A stretch of DNA of 64,000 bases from Rhizomucor pusillus (lineage: Eukaryota > Mucoromycota > Mucoromycetes > Mucorales > Lichtheimiaceae), in assembly GCA_900175165.2 (NCBI GenBank), contig FWWN02000432.1, forward strand, positions 62,001-126,000, written 5' to 3'. The notes beneath the pieces are model-generated. The model was not told the DNA's origin. It was given only the letters and a program-made list of their open reading frames with translations, and ran no database searches. Position 1 is the first letter of the stretch, and each line of letters starts with the position of its first letter. Shown one piece after another: positions 10,401 through 22,896 of this stretch. The translations under genes were made by a program, and so were the position numbers.

Positions 10401-13400
10401 CTCTGTTTCAGGGTCCATGGGTGCGTGGGATTCGCCGATCGGAATAACCGAATCTCCAACGGCTGATATCAGAGTAGCAACATAGTAGCTGTCCGAAAAC
10501 TCGTTGCCAGTATTGTCATTGTATTTTAAAAGGTCCAACAGAAACTGCCGTACTTTCAAAGGAGGTAATCCGGTTTCATCGCGTATTTCCGAAAATGCAA
10601 TGACCATGCCCTTTTGTAGGAAATAGTCCGGAAGATTCGAAAAATTGTTCGGTTTCGGTACAACTGGAACAATAGGTATATCGCGCTCCAACAAGTTCGA
10701 TTGTTCTGGTGGAAGCGGGAAGCAAAAGCGCTTTTGGAAAGCTTTGAAAAGCTGTAGCAGTCCTGCCCAACGAAGAGATGATGTTGCACACTGATGATTT
10801 CAGCGGATTAACGTTTTTACATCCTCTCGAGCTATCAAGCTATTTAATTATGCTTACCGATGCCAATGCACAGGCTGCTTCCATCCGTATTTTATAAAAC
10901 GTTTTTGGATCCAGAACCGCTCGCAAAAGACTAGTGGAAGTTGGCAGTGATGGCATTCGCTTGAGAGCGCCGATAGCTTCATGCTGTGCGACAACATCTC
11001 GATCCTTTGTAAGCTGTGCTGCCCACATGTAATCGGGCTGTTGAAATTCGAGAATGCATAGCCATTCGAATTCTGCATCCAGTCTAATCCAGTCAAACGT
11101 TGCACTCGCTGCACCGCTCGTATCATCTTCGTCTTGACCCCACTCGACTATCCTCCATTCCTGCCGCTGTTCTTCATCCTCAAAAACCGGCATACCGAGA
11201 CCGAGCATAGGTATAATATCCAACATCGTCTGTCCACCATCTTCGTCTTTTTCTGGGTCATCTTCCGCTACAGCTGCTGCCGCTGCTGCCTGCTTAGCAA
11301 TAAAGCGTTTCGTATTTCGGCGAATACGTTTGTATTTTGTATTGAATTGCACTTCAAATTTTTGTGATTGTGATTGGATCTCCAGTATATGCTCGTAGGG
11401 TGTGCCGTCGGCTTCGTGAACTCGAACAATAAAATTGCCCGTGAAAAATGGTGTATATACATAGTCATTGTTGTCTGCGGCTCCCCGCACGTTTGTATTC
11501 TCTTGCCACATGAAAATTTCAACGACCATCTTTTTTCGATTAAAGTGATATGAAAAGTTGAACCGTGGACATCCGCTTTTGTAAATCCATTGATCGGCAA
11601 ATACACGAGTATCGAAACCGCTAATTTTACGGCAAAGTCGGAGGAAATGGTGGGTACTTAGTGCATTGTTGGCGAGTTCTCCGCTCATGGCAGAGACGAG
11701 GATTTTGGGTATAACTCGGGAAAAGCCGAGTGTGCTGCCTCCTTTACACATTCGTCTGTCAAGCATGTATAATACAAGTGGGGCTTTGAGCTCAATGAAG
11801 TTAAGATCGTCAGGGTCCAGCGGGAGTGGTAATGCAGTATTGTACAATGGTGGTCTGTTGATATCCAATGAACAGCATAAATCCATGTCCTTCAAGATAG
11901 TTAGCATATAATGCCATTAAGAAACCGTCATAGATGCACATACCATCTTCAGGCGTAATCGATATTCGTTGTTTCCAAGATGCCGTTTGATGAATAATGC
12001 TGCCATATAGTTTGACAGGCCTATCACAAGCCAGATGTCTGGCCATGATTTTTGTACGATATGAACACCAAACCACTGCCTCGCCAGAGCTTTGCTTAAT
12101 GTTCGTCTTGTAGTGTAGATTTGATCGATGATATCTTCAGAATGTAATAGGTGGGAACTAGCAAATTCATTAAGCTGTAGGTATTTATCGCTTGGTCTCT
12201 TCAAATCATCTTATTGATCGTTACCTGCATATACTCAACGATGCACTCGATGCAATATCATTCCATGCGTCTTCAACAAAAACAATTTTATAATCAGTAT
12301 AAGGATAAGATCCGTATTCTTGTCCGTAAAAATGCATAGCCTTTGTATGCTCCATCAGTATCGGCTACAAAAAAGGAGAACCTAGAAGATGAATGTAACT
12401 TACATGCATCAAAAAGCTGCAGCTGGTTGTTAATTCGTCGCTCTGGCCTGGCAGTGCAAAAGCGTAGATATTTGACATCATATTGATCTCGGCGAGTAAA
12501 CTTTGCTGTTGATTTTCATCCAGATTCGCAGCATTCAACACTTCGTCCTGTAATTGCGAGGGTGTCAATTTGATCATGTGGAAAGGACCAACTGCAAATC
12601 CAATAAATGGAGCAGCAGTTGGCACTGCTAAACTGTAATGAACAATCTTTTTTGACGGATCCGCAGGATGTACAATCTAAAGACCGGCTCTGGTAAATTA
12701 ATACTTGTTCCACGTTTCTGTTGCTTCTTATTTTCTAGTAACCTGTTCCATTATTTCGCCGCTGCAAACGACCATTGTATCTTCCTCATCATCAAATGGA
12801 TCTTCATCATTCTGCCGTGACAGCACTGTGCCCATTCGTTGAGGTACGACAAATTCCATATCCCATGTACATTGATCCGAAAGTCGATCTATACACGGCA
12901 CCCACGCTCGTGTTCCTCCAGTCAGCGGTTGATTGACAGTATATACATGATAGTAGCGCTGAAAAAAAGAGATCCATAAGACAGTTGGTCGAAGATAGTG
13001 TTTACAAAATACCTACGTAAGGAGCTACATCTGGATCGGGTTCTACAAAGGCTATCCCTGACCGTGGGTCTATCAGAGTATAGTCGATGCGTATTGTAAG
13101 TGGGGCGTATGATACATTTGCTGTTGCGGGTGTTGCGGGTGTTGCAAATGATGATGGTTGCTGATCTCGTTGTTGGTTCTGTTGCTTTGTATCAGGTGTA
13201 TCTTGCATTACAGATGATTCTACAATGCAAGCTGTGTTTAATTTCGGAGCTAATCGTGTTACCAGCTTGAATTACCTTCATCCATGAACGATCCGTTTGC
13301 TAGAGCCTGTGCCTCCAGCTCCGAGATCTAATCGAAATGTCGTGAGCTTTGGCCTGATCCTCTGAGATCTACAGCCACATACCGGTTTTACGACATTTTC

Positions 13401-13847
13401 TGGTAATTCGATCGCAAGTTCCCCATCATCTGTTTCCCGCATTGCAGTCAGGTATTTACTCTTGTACGACTGATGATGTGTCACATCTGCATCTGAACCC
13501 AACGATAACTCTGAAATGGCATCGGTGTATGCGTATTTGGCTGGTATGTTGTTGACAGATGCCTGTCGAATGTCTTTGCTTTGGATTAACAAACAGTTCA
13601 ATGCGAAATGCTGCAAAAACCTACGACATTGGCGACTATTGATACGGATCATTTTGAGGTTTTGATCGAGAGGTTGTACGGTCAACTCGGCCGTTCCCTG
13701 CATTGTTGAAAGGTCGGTTGATTGTCGAGAAAGAATTGCCCAATTGTGCAAACGCGTTACCTCGATGATCCGCCTTTCGGGGTCGATCTCTAGCACGAAA
13801 CGCTCATGGCTCGTAGAAGAAAGCTTCCAGTCAGCTGGACTGAAGAT
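7410..13847 (-). CDS. TAF2: TFIID subunit TAF2 with five C-terminal bromodomains
   Basis: TAF2 is the M1-aminopeptidase-like TFIID subunit that contacts the initiator. Modelled exons (minus): 13847-13761, 13697-13625, 13573-13383, 13327-13276, 13219-13017, 12958-12743, 12676-12404, 12364-12225, 12157-11944, 11889-10858, 10790-10302, 10248-10178 and 10110-7410; every phase closes, about 1913 aa. TAF2 hallmarks are SRQC near the N-terminus, RAWVPCIDRLSDQCTW, LLHSEDIIDQ, FDWIRLDAEFEW, FQQPDYMWAAQL and IFLLYTRYGNYFEVR. The zinc-peptidase HEXXH motif is not seen, as expected for TAF2. After a Pro/Ser-rich linker come five bromodomains at about residues 1258, 1389, 1521, 1686 and 1810, each with the acetyl-lysine Asn (LYNRP in the first, FNPP in the others). 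The first coding exon upstream of 13847 is unresolved; one candidate starts with an ATG near 14060. Confidence 0.9.
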
Positions 13848-14998
13848 CTGGGGTCATTTCAATTATACTTATAATAAAAAGCCTTTCTGTGAAGCGTCGC
13901 GCTGCATTACAGGGTACCGCGTTCTTATTTGTAAGAGGAAAAAAACAGACAAGGAAAAATCGTTTACAAGATATTCGTGGTTAGAAGCAAGTATCATACT
14001 CCGATCGTCTTTACTGGCAACGCTTGTTTCGAGGGATGCGAATTTTCTATTTGCAAGAGCATTATGCACGCTGTTATTTCGTCAATCTACGTGTCTCTTC
14101 TCTACCGCTGTAACCTCGGCTGCGTACTGTAGACAAATGTCGAATACCAACGATGCAGCACGAAAAATAGGTCACATTTGAGCCGGACATCAAAATTGTC
14201 TATTTCAAGGCTCATGACTTACCAGTAACGACGGTCAATGTTTGTTTGAAAAAGATGGCGTGAAACCGCACAAACAGAAGCAGATGAAGCTTTGCATAAA
14301 GTTTGTGCATGGGAGAAAGCAGGGATCGGTAACGAACGGTGTTTTTATAGCTTATTCTCATGTTTAAAAAAAAAAAGAAAAAAAAAAAACAAACCTTTCC
14401 TGATTGAAGCATGCTTCCTCCATGAACTTTATTCACATTCGCTAGGACTGAGGATAGTGAATAGTTTGCACTACTTTTGGTTGATCTTTGTTATTTCCAA
14501 CCAAATATGCTAAATGCTGCTCCTACACTCAACTTTCGACTGATCTTTGTCACTTCCAATTATGACTACGAATCGTGCATTGACATTTATTGGATACTGC
14601 CTCGGTAACGGTTTCCTGATTATAACAAGTTTGTAAGAAATTGTCAATGTTTTCTGGTTTCTCAAGGTAAAAGGCAGATATGATTATGTGCTATGCTACA
14701 GGACATAAGCCAATAAATAATCGCTTGTGCGCTGTTAAACCGCTGACATCAATGTACACAAACTTATGAGAAAGTTGTACATTACCAGCTGCGCTCAATC
14801 TGGCTTACTGTAACGAAGTATTTTATTTTGCACATTGTTCAATGGCTACCGATGGCAGTTTACCTTTATCTTGCCTGCACGCGTTGGATTCTATCGTTCC
14901 CACGATATCAATATGAAGACATCTATTTCTCGAACCGACAGCAGATACACTTCTCTCATTTGTTACTATCTTTACTCTACCTGAACAAACTTAGCATA
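13848..14998. other. TAF2 5' region and intergenic spacer
   Basis: Contains the unresolved 5' exon and promoter of TAF2. A possible first exon (minus, ATG near 14060, donor GTAAAG) would join the 13847 exon in phase, but the encoded residues are not diagnostic. An A-rich run lies at about 14366-14392. No other gene was supported. Confidence 0.35.
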
Positions 14999-15130
14999 AT
15001 GGATTCCAATATCATCATATTTTACGTGTCCGTAGTCATAATCTCCTTGGCAGCCCCCTGTGTTTGCGGCAAGGTCCTATACGACATGCTCACTGGAAAT
15101 CCGCCAACGGATCCGTTCGCAGAACAATGA
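14999..15130 (+). CDS. Possible 43-aa single-pass membrane peptide
   Basis: ATG to TGA, 43 codons. Residues about 5-20 (IIIFYVSVVIISLAAP) are strongly hydrophobic, followed by CVCGK and a short polar tail with NPPTDPF. This composition suits a small membrane protein or a signal-anchor exon. It lies about 80 bp upstream of the next gene fragment, but no donor in the right phase joins the two. Unrecognised; it may be a 5' exon of the next gene or chance. Confidence 0.35.
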   Translation: MDSNIIIFYVSVVIISLAAPCVCGKVLYDMLTGNPPTDPFAEQ

Positions 15131-15209
15131 GAGTATACACCTCTTAGCACTCTGGGAGAAGATGAAGAGGGAAAGGAGGAAAGAGAGTTGTGTCCTTTCG
15201 CCGTCTTAG

Positions 15210-15879
15210 ACCTGGGATATCTTTACCGCAAGTGCAGACTCTTAACGTCTATTCGACCAGAGTTCAGGCATATCGTCGTATGTTCTCGATATATCCAGGG
15301 GAATATTCAGATATTGACGTATATTTTCAGGGTAGCTTTCGTAACTTTACGGAGCAGCATACTGCCATTAGAAGAGATACGATACTGCTAATGAATATTG
15401 CGGCAAGAGAATGGATACTAGCAGAAGATCGTCAACACAACCAATTCGATATTTGCTCAAGGGACCCGTATTATTTCGCATTTTTGATTGTATGCGGATC
15501 TCAGCCTATCCAGGTAAATCCCGTAAATATCGAATAGAAATTCGTCAAAAGGCAGACTTATTAGGATGTCAATAGACTGTGAGACAAACTCCCATGTACA
15601 CGTTTTTGTATAATGTCTACACGAACCGTTTCCAAGAGAGAAACACGAGTCCAAATGTTAACTGTTATACCAATTATTGATCTGGTGCACTTTTTTCAGT
15701 GAATGGCTTGAGCAACCGAAATTCTCAATCAAAGAACGAAATAAATTCTTTGGGAACAAGCGCTCGTCAGTCGTTTGCAACAGTCTATTCTAGATTGATA
15801 TTTGAAATCCATTGCAGGATGGCCTCAAGAAAGACGAGCATCCTTCTACATCATTTCTATTCCAAACAAGCAGTACTAA
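15210..15879 (+). CDS. Unrecognised spliced gene, 5' end unresolved
   Basis: Exon A (up to 15513) reads VYSTRVQAYRRMFSIYPGE, DVYFQGSFRNFTEQH, RRDTILLMNIAAREW and DPYYFAFLIVCGSQPIQ. It joins in phase to a 32-nt exon (15576-15607, TVRQTPMYTF) and to 15700-15782 (EWLEQPKFSIKERNKFFGNK). A last piece (15818-15879, ending IISIPNKQY) needs a 35-nt intron, shorter than others here; otherwise translation stops at 15788-15790. Exon A is open upstream only to about 15164 without an ATG, so a first exon is missing. Phase agreement and non-random composition support a real gene. I do not recognise the family and suggest no function. Confidence 0.45.
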
Positions 15880-17112
15880 GAAACATCGATGCAGCAAGGT
15901 CAATGGAAGCAGCTTTGGATAAGGCTCGTCGTCGTGTTACGACACAAGGTTAGCGCGTTAAACAATGAGAACTTCAAGGGCTGCTGATTTTTGCATTGGG
16001 CAGGTTAATTTTATCAGTACGACAGATGGGAAGACTGCTGCGAACCTGATGGATATGCGACTGGTTGTGCAGAAGGTCAAAGCTCAAAGAATTGGACGTG
16101 CACCTCTGAGGACTATCATCCTGGTTGATGAGGCCGGTACCACTCATGCCCGAGGAAACCCGTGCCCTTTCGGTGCAACAATCATGCAATCTTTAACTAA
16201 ATAAGCCGACGCTTTATTGCTTATCATGCTACGAGATTAAATAAACGCCTGTCGGTTTAAACGTAAGAAACATCAATAGAGACATGTTATATGGTTTTCA
16301 GCAAGCGCAAGAATCTCCTTTGCGCTAGATGTCATATACAGAAAGCATCAATGTGGAAGCGCAGGATGGTCTCATTGTATTATCGTGCTCGGTGTAGTTG
16401 CTTTGCCCTTTGCGGAAATTTCCTCTGATAAATTGCTCCGTGCATTATAGCCGCCCCACGAAAGTTAGTGATCATCCATACTTTGGAAATTGGGACGTCC
16501 ATGTCACTATTCGGTGTTTATTCGTCGCATTTTACCCCGCAAAAAGGTGGGTTAGCTTTGTAGTGAGTAGATCACTGCGTGTTCTCTGCGTCGTTCGTGT
16601 TTCGCCGGTAGATAGCGCATGTTTCAGACAGCTATGGGGTGCTTTGAAGCTGTTCGGATTATATAATCTAGATTTAGAAACGAAAAGAATACTTCACTCG
16701 AGCATATCGGACCGGCCATTATGGAGAATCACATGTGGAGTTTGGTGTGGACGGAGAAGTCCGGATTCCATGGTTGGGGATTTCGACCCCGAACACACGC
16801 GCCGTGCTTAAGCAAGCTGAATCCATTGGCTAAGAAGACCTCTCAAAACCAAAAAGCTGTTGTCACGTCTGAAAAGATAGAAGGATAGCCACTAGTAGAA
16901 TTGCTCGCGTTACATTTTGAAAAGGGCCCACTGTATGAGTTACTGAAATACAGCCTTGATGCCTTGTCTTGACAGCCGCTTGCCGGAAGGGGTGTGCTTC
17001 CTCGGGAACGGAGACTGCCCCGGTTCATTCGTGTGAGAAAATAACCTTTAAATAGCATACGTTTTTCTTCTTTACTGTTCTTCTTCTCTCTTTACTGTTT
17101 TCTCCTTCAAAA
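15880..17112. other. Intergenic region upstream of aldolase
   Basis: About 1.2 kb. A 79-codon ORF (15965-16204) and a 137-codon ORF (16398-16811) are open but carry no recognisable domain. Another frame at about 16018-16120 is Cys-rich (EDCCEPDGY, TGC, WTCTSED) and could be a further exon of the preceding gene, but no consistent splice was found. The last 70 bp are the aldolase core promoter. Confidence 0.35.
17047..17112 (+). promoter_or_regulatory. Aldolase core promoter: TATA-like box and CT-rich leader
   Basis: TTTAAATA at 17047-17054 lies 59 bp before the ATG. A CT-rich tract (about 17062-17108) follows, typical of strongly expressed fungal glycolytic genes. The start context (TCAAAAATGG) has A at -3. 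Confidence 0.55.
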
Positions 17113-18448
17113 ATGGGTTTGCTCGATATCGTTCCTGCTGGTGTCGTTACTGGTGACAACCTCCGCAAGCTTTTCTCCTACGGTATAGTATACACTGCTC
17201 CAAGCTGTACTTTTACGTTTGCTGATTTGCAACACGTCCAGCTCGCGAACATAACTTTGCCATTCCTGCCATCAACTGCACCTCTACCAGGTATGTTTGC
17301 TCCTGGCACGCACAAGTGAAAAGGTAGCCTAACGTCAAGTATTATAGCACAATCAACGCTGCTCTCGAGGCTGCTCGTGATATTAAGTCGCCCATCATCA
17401 TCCAGTTCTCCAACGGTGGTGCCGCATACATTGCCGGAAAGGGCTTGAGCAACAAGAACCAGGAAGCTTCCATCATCGGTGCCGTTGCTGGTGCTCAGGT
17501 ACGTTGTCAGTTTTTATCACAGAGTTCAAAATGCGCGCTTTGTGATCTGACGTTGGTTCTATTATGCATTTGCATAGTACGTCCGCGCGGTTGCTAAGTC
17601 TTACGGTATCCCCGTCGTTATCCACTCTGACCACTGTGCAAAGAAGCTCTTGCCTTGGTTCGATGGTAAGATATGCTAGCTGTAAACATGTTTTGAAAGA
17701 GGATCAGCTGACCGATCATCGCTGTGCAGGCATGCTTGCTGCTGATGAGGAGTACTTCAAGGCCAACGGCGAGCCTTTGTTCTCCTCCCACATGTTGGAT
17801 TTGTCTGAGGAGCCCAAGGAAGAAAACATTGAGATCTGTTTGAAGTATTTGAAGCGCATGGCACCTATGGGCTGCTGGCTCGAAATGGAAATTGGTATCA
17901 CTGGTGGTGAAGAAGATGGCGTCAACAACGAGGGCGTTGACAATGCCGCTTTGTACACTCAGCCTGAAGATATCTGGGATATCTACAAGGCCTTCAGCGA
18001 AGTCACTGACTTGTTCTCCATTGCTGCTGCATTCGGTAACGTCCATGGTGTCTATGCTCCCGGTAACGTCCGTTTGCATCCCGAACTCTTGGGCAAGCAC
18101 CAGGCCCACGTCAAGGAGCAGCTTAAGACCGACAACGATAAGCCTGTCTACTTTGTCTTCCACGGTGGTTCTGGCTCCAGTGAGGAGGAAATTGCCACTG
18201 CCGTCCGCAACGGTGTTGTCAAGATGAACGTCGACACTGACACCCAATGGGCCTACTGGGTCGGTCTCCGTGACTACTATGAAGGCAAGAAGGAGTACTT
18301 GCAAACCCAGGTCGGTAACCCTGAAGGTCCCGGCAAGCCTAACAAGAAGTACTATGATCCTCGTGTCTTCATCCGCGAGGCCGAAAAGAGCATGATTGCT
18401 CGTGTCCAGCAAGCTTGCAAGGATCTCGGCAATGTTAACATCCTGTAA
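17113..18448 (+). CDS. FBA1: Fructose-bisphosphate aldolase, class II (EC 4.1.2.13)
   Basis: Zinc-dependent glycolytic and gluconeogenic aldolase of the cytosol. Exons are 17113-17182, 17242-17290, 17348-17498, 17578-17665 and 17730-18448: 358 aa, matching fungal class II enzymes. The motifs are FAIPAINCTST near the N-terminus, SNGGAAYIAGKG, the catalytic/zinc block VIHSDHCAKK (Asp at about 108, His at about 109), GCWLEMEIGITGGEEDG, the zinc His in NVHGVYAPGNV, FHGGSGSSEEEI (phosphate site) and MNVDTDTQWAYW. Codon use is strongly biased to C- and G-ending codons compared with neighbours, indicating high expression. Introns cluster in the 5' third, as is common in highly expressed fungal genes. 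An AATAAA lies at 18512-18517. Confidence 0.97.
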
Positions 18449-20323
18449 ATATCATACCTTCCTATCTAGCACGTTATCCCATCCTCCTTTGCTCCCCGCG
18501 CGCACTTAACAAATAAAAAAGAAGCTTCTTTCTTTTGTTCCATGTGTGAGATGTTTATTTCATTTTCGACCCATCGATAGCAGAGATGGATATAATATTT
18601 GGCGCTCTAGCACCGAAAATCTGATTTTGTAGCCATCCATAAAGATGCATTGTTCTGCAAAGAGCATACAGCTTGCCAGTCATCTGCCGTTCAAATGAAA
18701 AGAAATGTGATACAGGTTCCTGCAGACTTCGTTTCCATTTACAACTCAACCCTGTACCGCCAAGAGAATGATTTTACAGTTTAAAAGCAATAGGCAAGAT
18801 AACAGAGAGTAGGATATATGATTCGTGTTGATCCTAGTCTTGAGCTTCTGTTACTATGCAACAAAAGAGTATTACATTACATCTGTTTTAAAGACTTGAA
18901 CAAGAGCAGGTGACTGATCACAATTGTAAACTTTGACTATTTGATTGGCATAATATACTACGTTTCTGCAAATTTTATATATATAGTCCTTGTTCAAGTT
19001 ATCGATAACGACAATGGATATATTTGTTGATGCTATCATGTGCTTTGATGTCTACCCATATGCTCTTTGCAAGCCAATGCCTGGGAGCGATGGCAAATAA
19101 TCGACGCCTGCATGGATGCATATTTCTTGGAGCTGGGCAAAGGGCGAATTCCAACGTTGCAATAAAGAATCCAGTATCACTAGATATCTGCTTGCGATAT
19201 CTGTGTCAATGGCATGGTCCGATTGGCTTCAAGCCTGCCGACTGTCACTTGGCCTCTTGCTAGGACAGGTTCATTTCTTCTGGACATGTTATAAATTTTT
19301 CCCTGACGAAGGAGCCATTTTACATTCTCTGACGACTTGCGCTGCTCGACATTGGGAAACTCCTCGGAAAGCATGCACTCCATCTTCCATATAATCCGGA
19401 CCCTCCACTTAGCTAGATCCCAGATACCCGAGATAACATTCACTCGTGGTGCGTCATTTCAATACAAATCCCATATTGTTGCTGCACTGCTGCTTGGGAG
19501 ACGTAGCTTTTTTATTTATTAAACACGGCATTCATTATGCAAAGTTGAAGACTACATGCATGTCCCGGCCATAATACGCTCGGAGGCAAACTTGCATTTC
19601 CAAATTCAGCCGCAACACATCCAAAATAGTCTGGAATTGATCAGTTGGCTGATTATTCGAGGCACAGCTTCTCAAAATGAAAAGCGGCTGACAGGAAAAG
19701 AACCTTTAGTTCGCATAAAGCTTCATTGCATGAGAATGGAGCATCAAGTTCCTTCCTCTGACATCTGATCGGGTTGCTGATCTAGCTTGATAGTACAGGC
19801 TGCCCGGTCGCCAATATCGTTATTTTCTTGATCATGCCAAGAGTCTAGTGCCAGGCGCATCCATAACAGTAACATTTCCCGGGGTCTCGTAGACTGCAGT
19901 GTAGAAAAGCCAATCCGGCGTAATATTTTATGAGAAGGTAAAGAGGATAATGAATTGTGGATGGGCAACGCGTACCTCTTTATAAATTTATCCTCAGATG
20001 CCAGACAAAGCGCTTATTGGCTCTGAAGCTGCATAGGAAAAGAAATCATGTAAACAGCGCCTCGTTATATCACTCCGGGCAGGTCATTGTCTGTTATCTT
20101 CTGTGAGCGTCCATCTTCAGCGGAACTCCGTGATATTGCTGTAAAATACTCAGAGATAATCAACAACATTGCCAGCGCGCTTCTTATAATGAGATGACTC
20201 GCTTCATTTCATCGGACTTGCATGCGGCTCTCTTTTTTCCCACACCCTGTCTTGTCTCTTTTATTTTACGCACAGATCTTTCCTTCTTTCTTTACTCTCT
20301 TTTTCCTTTTCCTCTTTTCCTCC
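18449..20323. other. Long intergenic region, nothing recognised
   Basis: About 1.9 kb between aldolase and acetoacetyl-CoA synthetase. Open frames are all under 95 codons, without domain, splice logic or codon bias. A CT-rich tract (about 20275-20320) just before 20324 is probably the leader of the next gene. Confidence 0.4.
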
Positions 20324-22896
20324 ATGGTAGAGACCTCAGCCCTTTCAACGGAACCCAAGTGTCTATGGACACCAAAGAATCCGGAAAACACGCAGATGGA
20401 GCGCTTCCGCGCCCACGTAAACAAGAAATACAATCTCAATCTCGGTAAGAAAAAGTTACACCAACCGTAATAAGTCGCGCATGGTATGAACAATGCGGAT
20501 AGAAAACTACACTCAGTTATGGAAGTGGTCGGTTACCGAGCAGCAAGATTTTTGGTCGACGGTGTGGGAATATACAAAGATTATTGCGTCTGAACCTGCA
20601 TCCGAGATACTGGATACTTCGGCGCGTCTGGATCAAGTGCCGGAATGGTTCCGTGGAGCTCGTCTCAACTTTGCTGAAAATCTATTGTGGTGCACGAGTG
20701 TGGACAAGATTGCCATTATTGCAACTGGTACGCTGGTACCTGAAGAGAGACTGTGTTCGCGTGATATACTCAATAATGCATGTAATGCAGGTGAAGGGCA
20801 CAAAGAGCGTCGCACATATACATACAAACAGCTGTATGATCAAGTACGCCGTTGCGCCGCGGCTATGAAGGCAATGGGAATCAAAAAGGATGATCGCGTA
20901 GCCGCGTATATTCCAAACTGCGCCGAGGCTATTATTGCCATGCTCGCAACCACCAGTTTGGGTGCTATATGGAGGTAGAACTATGGAGTGAAATGATATG
21001 TTTACATCTCGATACTTACGACCTCGTAGCTCGACATCGCCAGATTTCGGACCAACGGTGGGTTGTTTAATGTGGAAAAGGACAAGGGATATGTGAATAC
21101 TAAGTGCGGGCTGTTATCTAGGGTGTCCTGGATAGATTTTCCCAGATTCAACCCAAGATATTGTTCTCCGTAAACGCTGTTGTTTATAATGGCAAGACTC
21201 TGGATCATACATCAAAAGTTGCCCAGGTTGTGGAAGGTAAAGCCTGCAGCCAACTCTAAGCGCCGCTGTCCAAAAGTTCTCACGACTCTTGTTGGGACCA
21301 GGCTTACCCTCCTTACAAAAGGTCGTCATGATCCCATTTGTGCAAGGCGTTGAAGGTCAGACAAAAGTTGAAAAGAGGTAAATTGCAAGTGTATGTTCCA
21401 TCTATTACAATATAGATAACTTACACGCGATATTTTCCACAGTACGACTTGGGATGGCTTTTTATCATCTGTGCCTGACGATCAATTGCCCTCCAAAATT
21501 CCTTTTGAGCAAGTGCCTTTCAATCATCCCGCTTTCATATTGTTCAGCTCCGGTACTACTGGATTGCCTAAATGTATCGTACACTCTGGCGGTGGTCTGT
21601 TGCTGCAGCTCAAGAAAGAGCATGTTATCCACGGCGATGTCACTGCGGATGACGTCTTCTTCTACTACACGACCACTGGTTGGATGATGTGGAACTGGCT
21701 CGTCGCTGGTCTCAGTACCGGTTGCACGCTTGTTCTCTGGGATGGCAGTCCATTCAAGCCTTCTCCCTGGTCACTCTGGGAACTCGTAGATGAACTCGAC
21801 ATTACATTGTTTGGCACTTCTGCGAAATATATCCAATCGCTGCAAGAAGCTGGAGTCCATCCCAAAGAAAAATGCAAACTGAGCAAACTGCGTGCTATTT
21901 ACTCAACTGGATCGCCGTTGAAGCCTGAAAGTTTTGATTTTGTATACGAGCACATCAAGGACGACCTTGTACTAGGCAGTATCACTGGTGGTACGGATAT
22001 TTGCTCGCTGTTTGCTGGACACAACACGGCATTACCTGTATATCGCGGCGAAATCCAGTGCATTTGCCTCGGAATGAAGATTGAGGCCTGGGCTGAGCAG
22101 AGCAAGTAGTCATCAATTCGTGGTATTGCAAATGGACTAATATTATCCACATCGATGTGTAGATAAACCAGTGTTCGCTGAGTCCGCGGATCTTGTATGC
22201 ACTGCACCGTTTCCATGCATGCCCGTATACATGTACGGCGATGACGAGAATCGCAGCAAGTATCGCAATGCATACTTTGGCGTGTACGATAACGTCTGGT
22301 ACCACGGCGACTTTGTATGGATCAACCCTAAGACCGGCGGTGTCGTCATGCTTGGACGCTCTGATGGTACTCTCAATCCTTCCGGTGTACGATTTGGCAG
22401 CGCAGAGATTTACAACGTGGTTGACCGCTTCACCCAAGTCGAGGATGCCCTGTGTGTCGGCCAAAAGATCAAGAATCAAGACGACGAGCGCGTTGTTTTG
22501 TTTTTGAAGATTAAGGATGGTTACACGTTAAGCGACGACTTGATCAAGTCTATAAAGACTACCATTCGTTCTGAATTGAGCCCGCGGCATGTTCCTGCCT
22601 TTATTCTTCCCATAAAAGATATCCCGGTAAGTTTTATTTACCAATCAGGCAACGGAGGATATGGGCCCTAATTACCCGTCCTTTAGTATACGATCAATGG
22701 TAAAAAGGTGGAAGTGGCAGTCAAGGTATGCAGATTGATGGTATTGGGATGAGAGATGAGTAGTTACAGAACTGATCAACATGCATTATACTCTTTATAG
22801 AAAATTATTTCTGGTCAGAAGGTGGTTGCAAGCGCGACTTTAGCAAATCCTGAAAGCCTTGATTTGTATTATGATATTCCTGCATTGGCACAATAG
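20324..22896 (+). CDS. AACS: Acetoacetyl-CoA synthetase (EC 6.2.1.16)
   Basis: ANL-superfamily enzyme that activates acetoacetate with ATP and CoA in the cytosol, feeding acetyl units to sterol and lipid synthesis. Exons: 20324-20444, 20503-20727, 20791-20974, 21030-21057, 21122-21236, 21302-21377, 21443-22101, 22163-22626, 22687-22725 and 22801-22896; 668 aa, the normal length. The AACS-type N-terminus reads [32 protein letters not shown] and [11 protein letters not shown]. Adenylation motifs are [17 protein letters not shown] (about residue 286), [21 protein letters not shown] and [32 protein letters not shown] near the C-terminus carries the expected catalytic Lys. Two points are odd: exon 4 is 28 nt, and the intron after 22101 has a GC donor (GCAAGT). 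Without it the frame runs into a TAG directly after the donor. Confidence 0.95.

Noticed and set aside
12158..12204. Extra TAF2 residues before SSHLLHSEDIIDQ
   Set aside because: No donor of the right phase exists for them; splicing to 12157 gives an exact alignment with the known TAF2 pattern.
16398..16811. 137-codon plus ORF before the aldolase gene
   Set aside because: Cys/Arg/Trp-rich composition typical of chance ORFs, no domain, and it sits in a promoter region.
17618..18412. 264-codon minus ORF
   Set aside because: Antisense to the aldolase last exon; long only because of that gene's strong codon bias.
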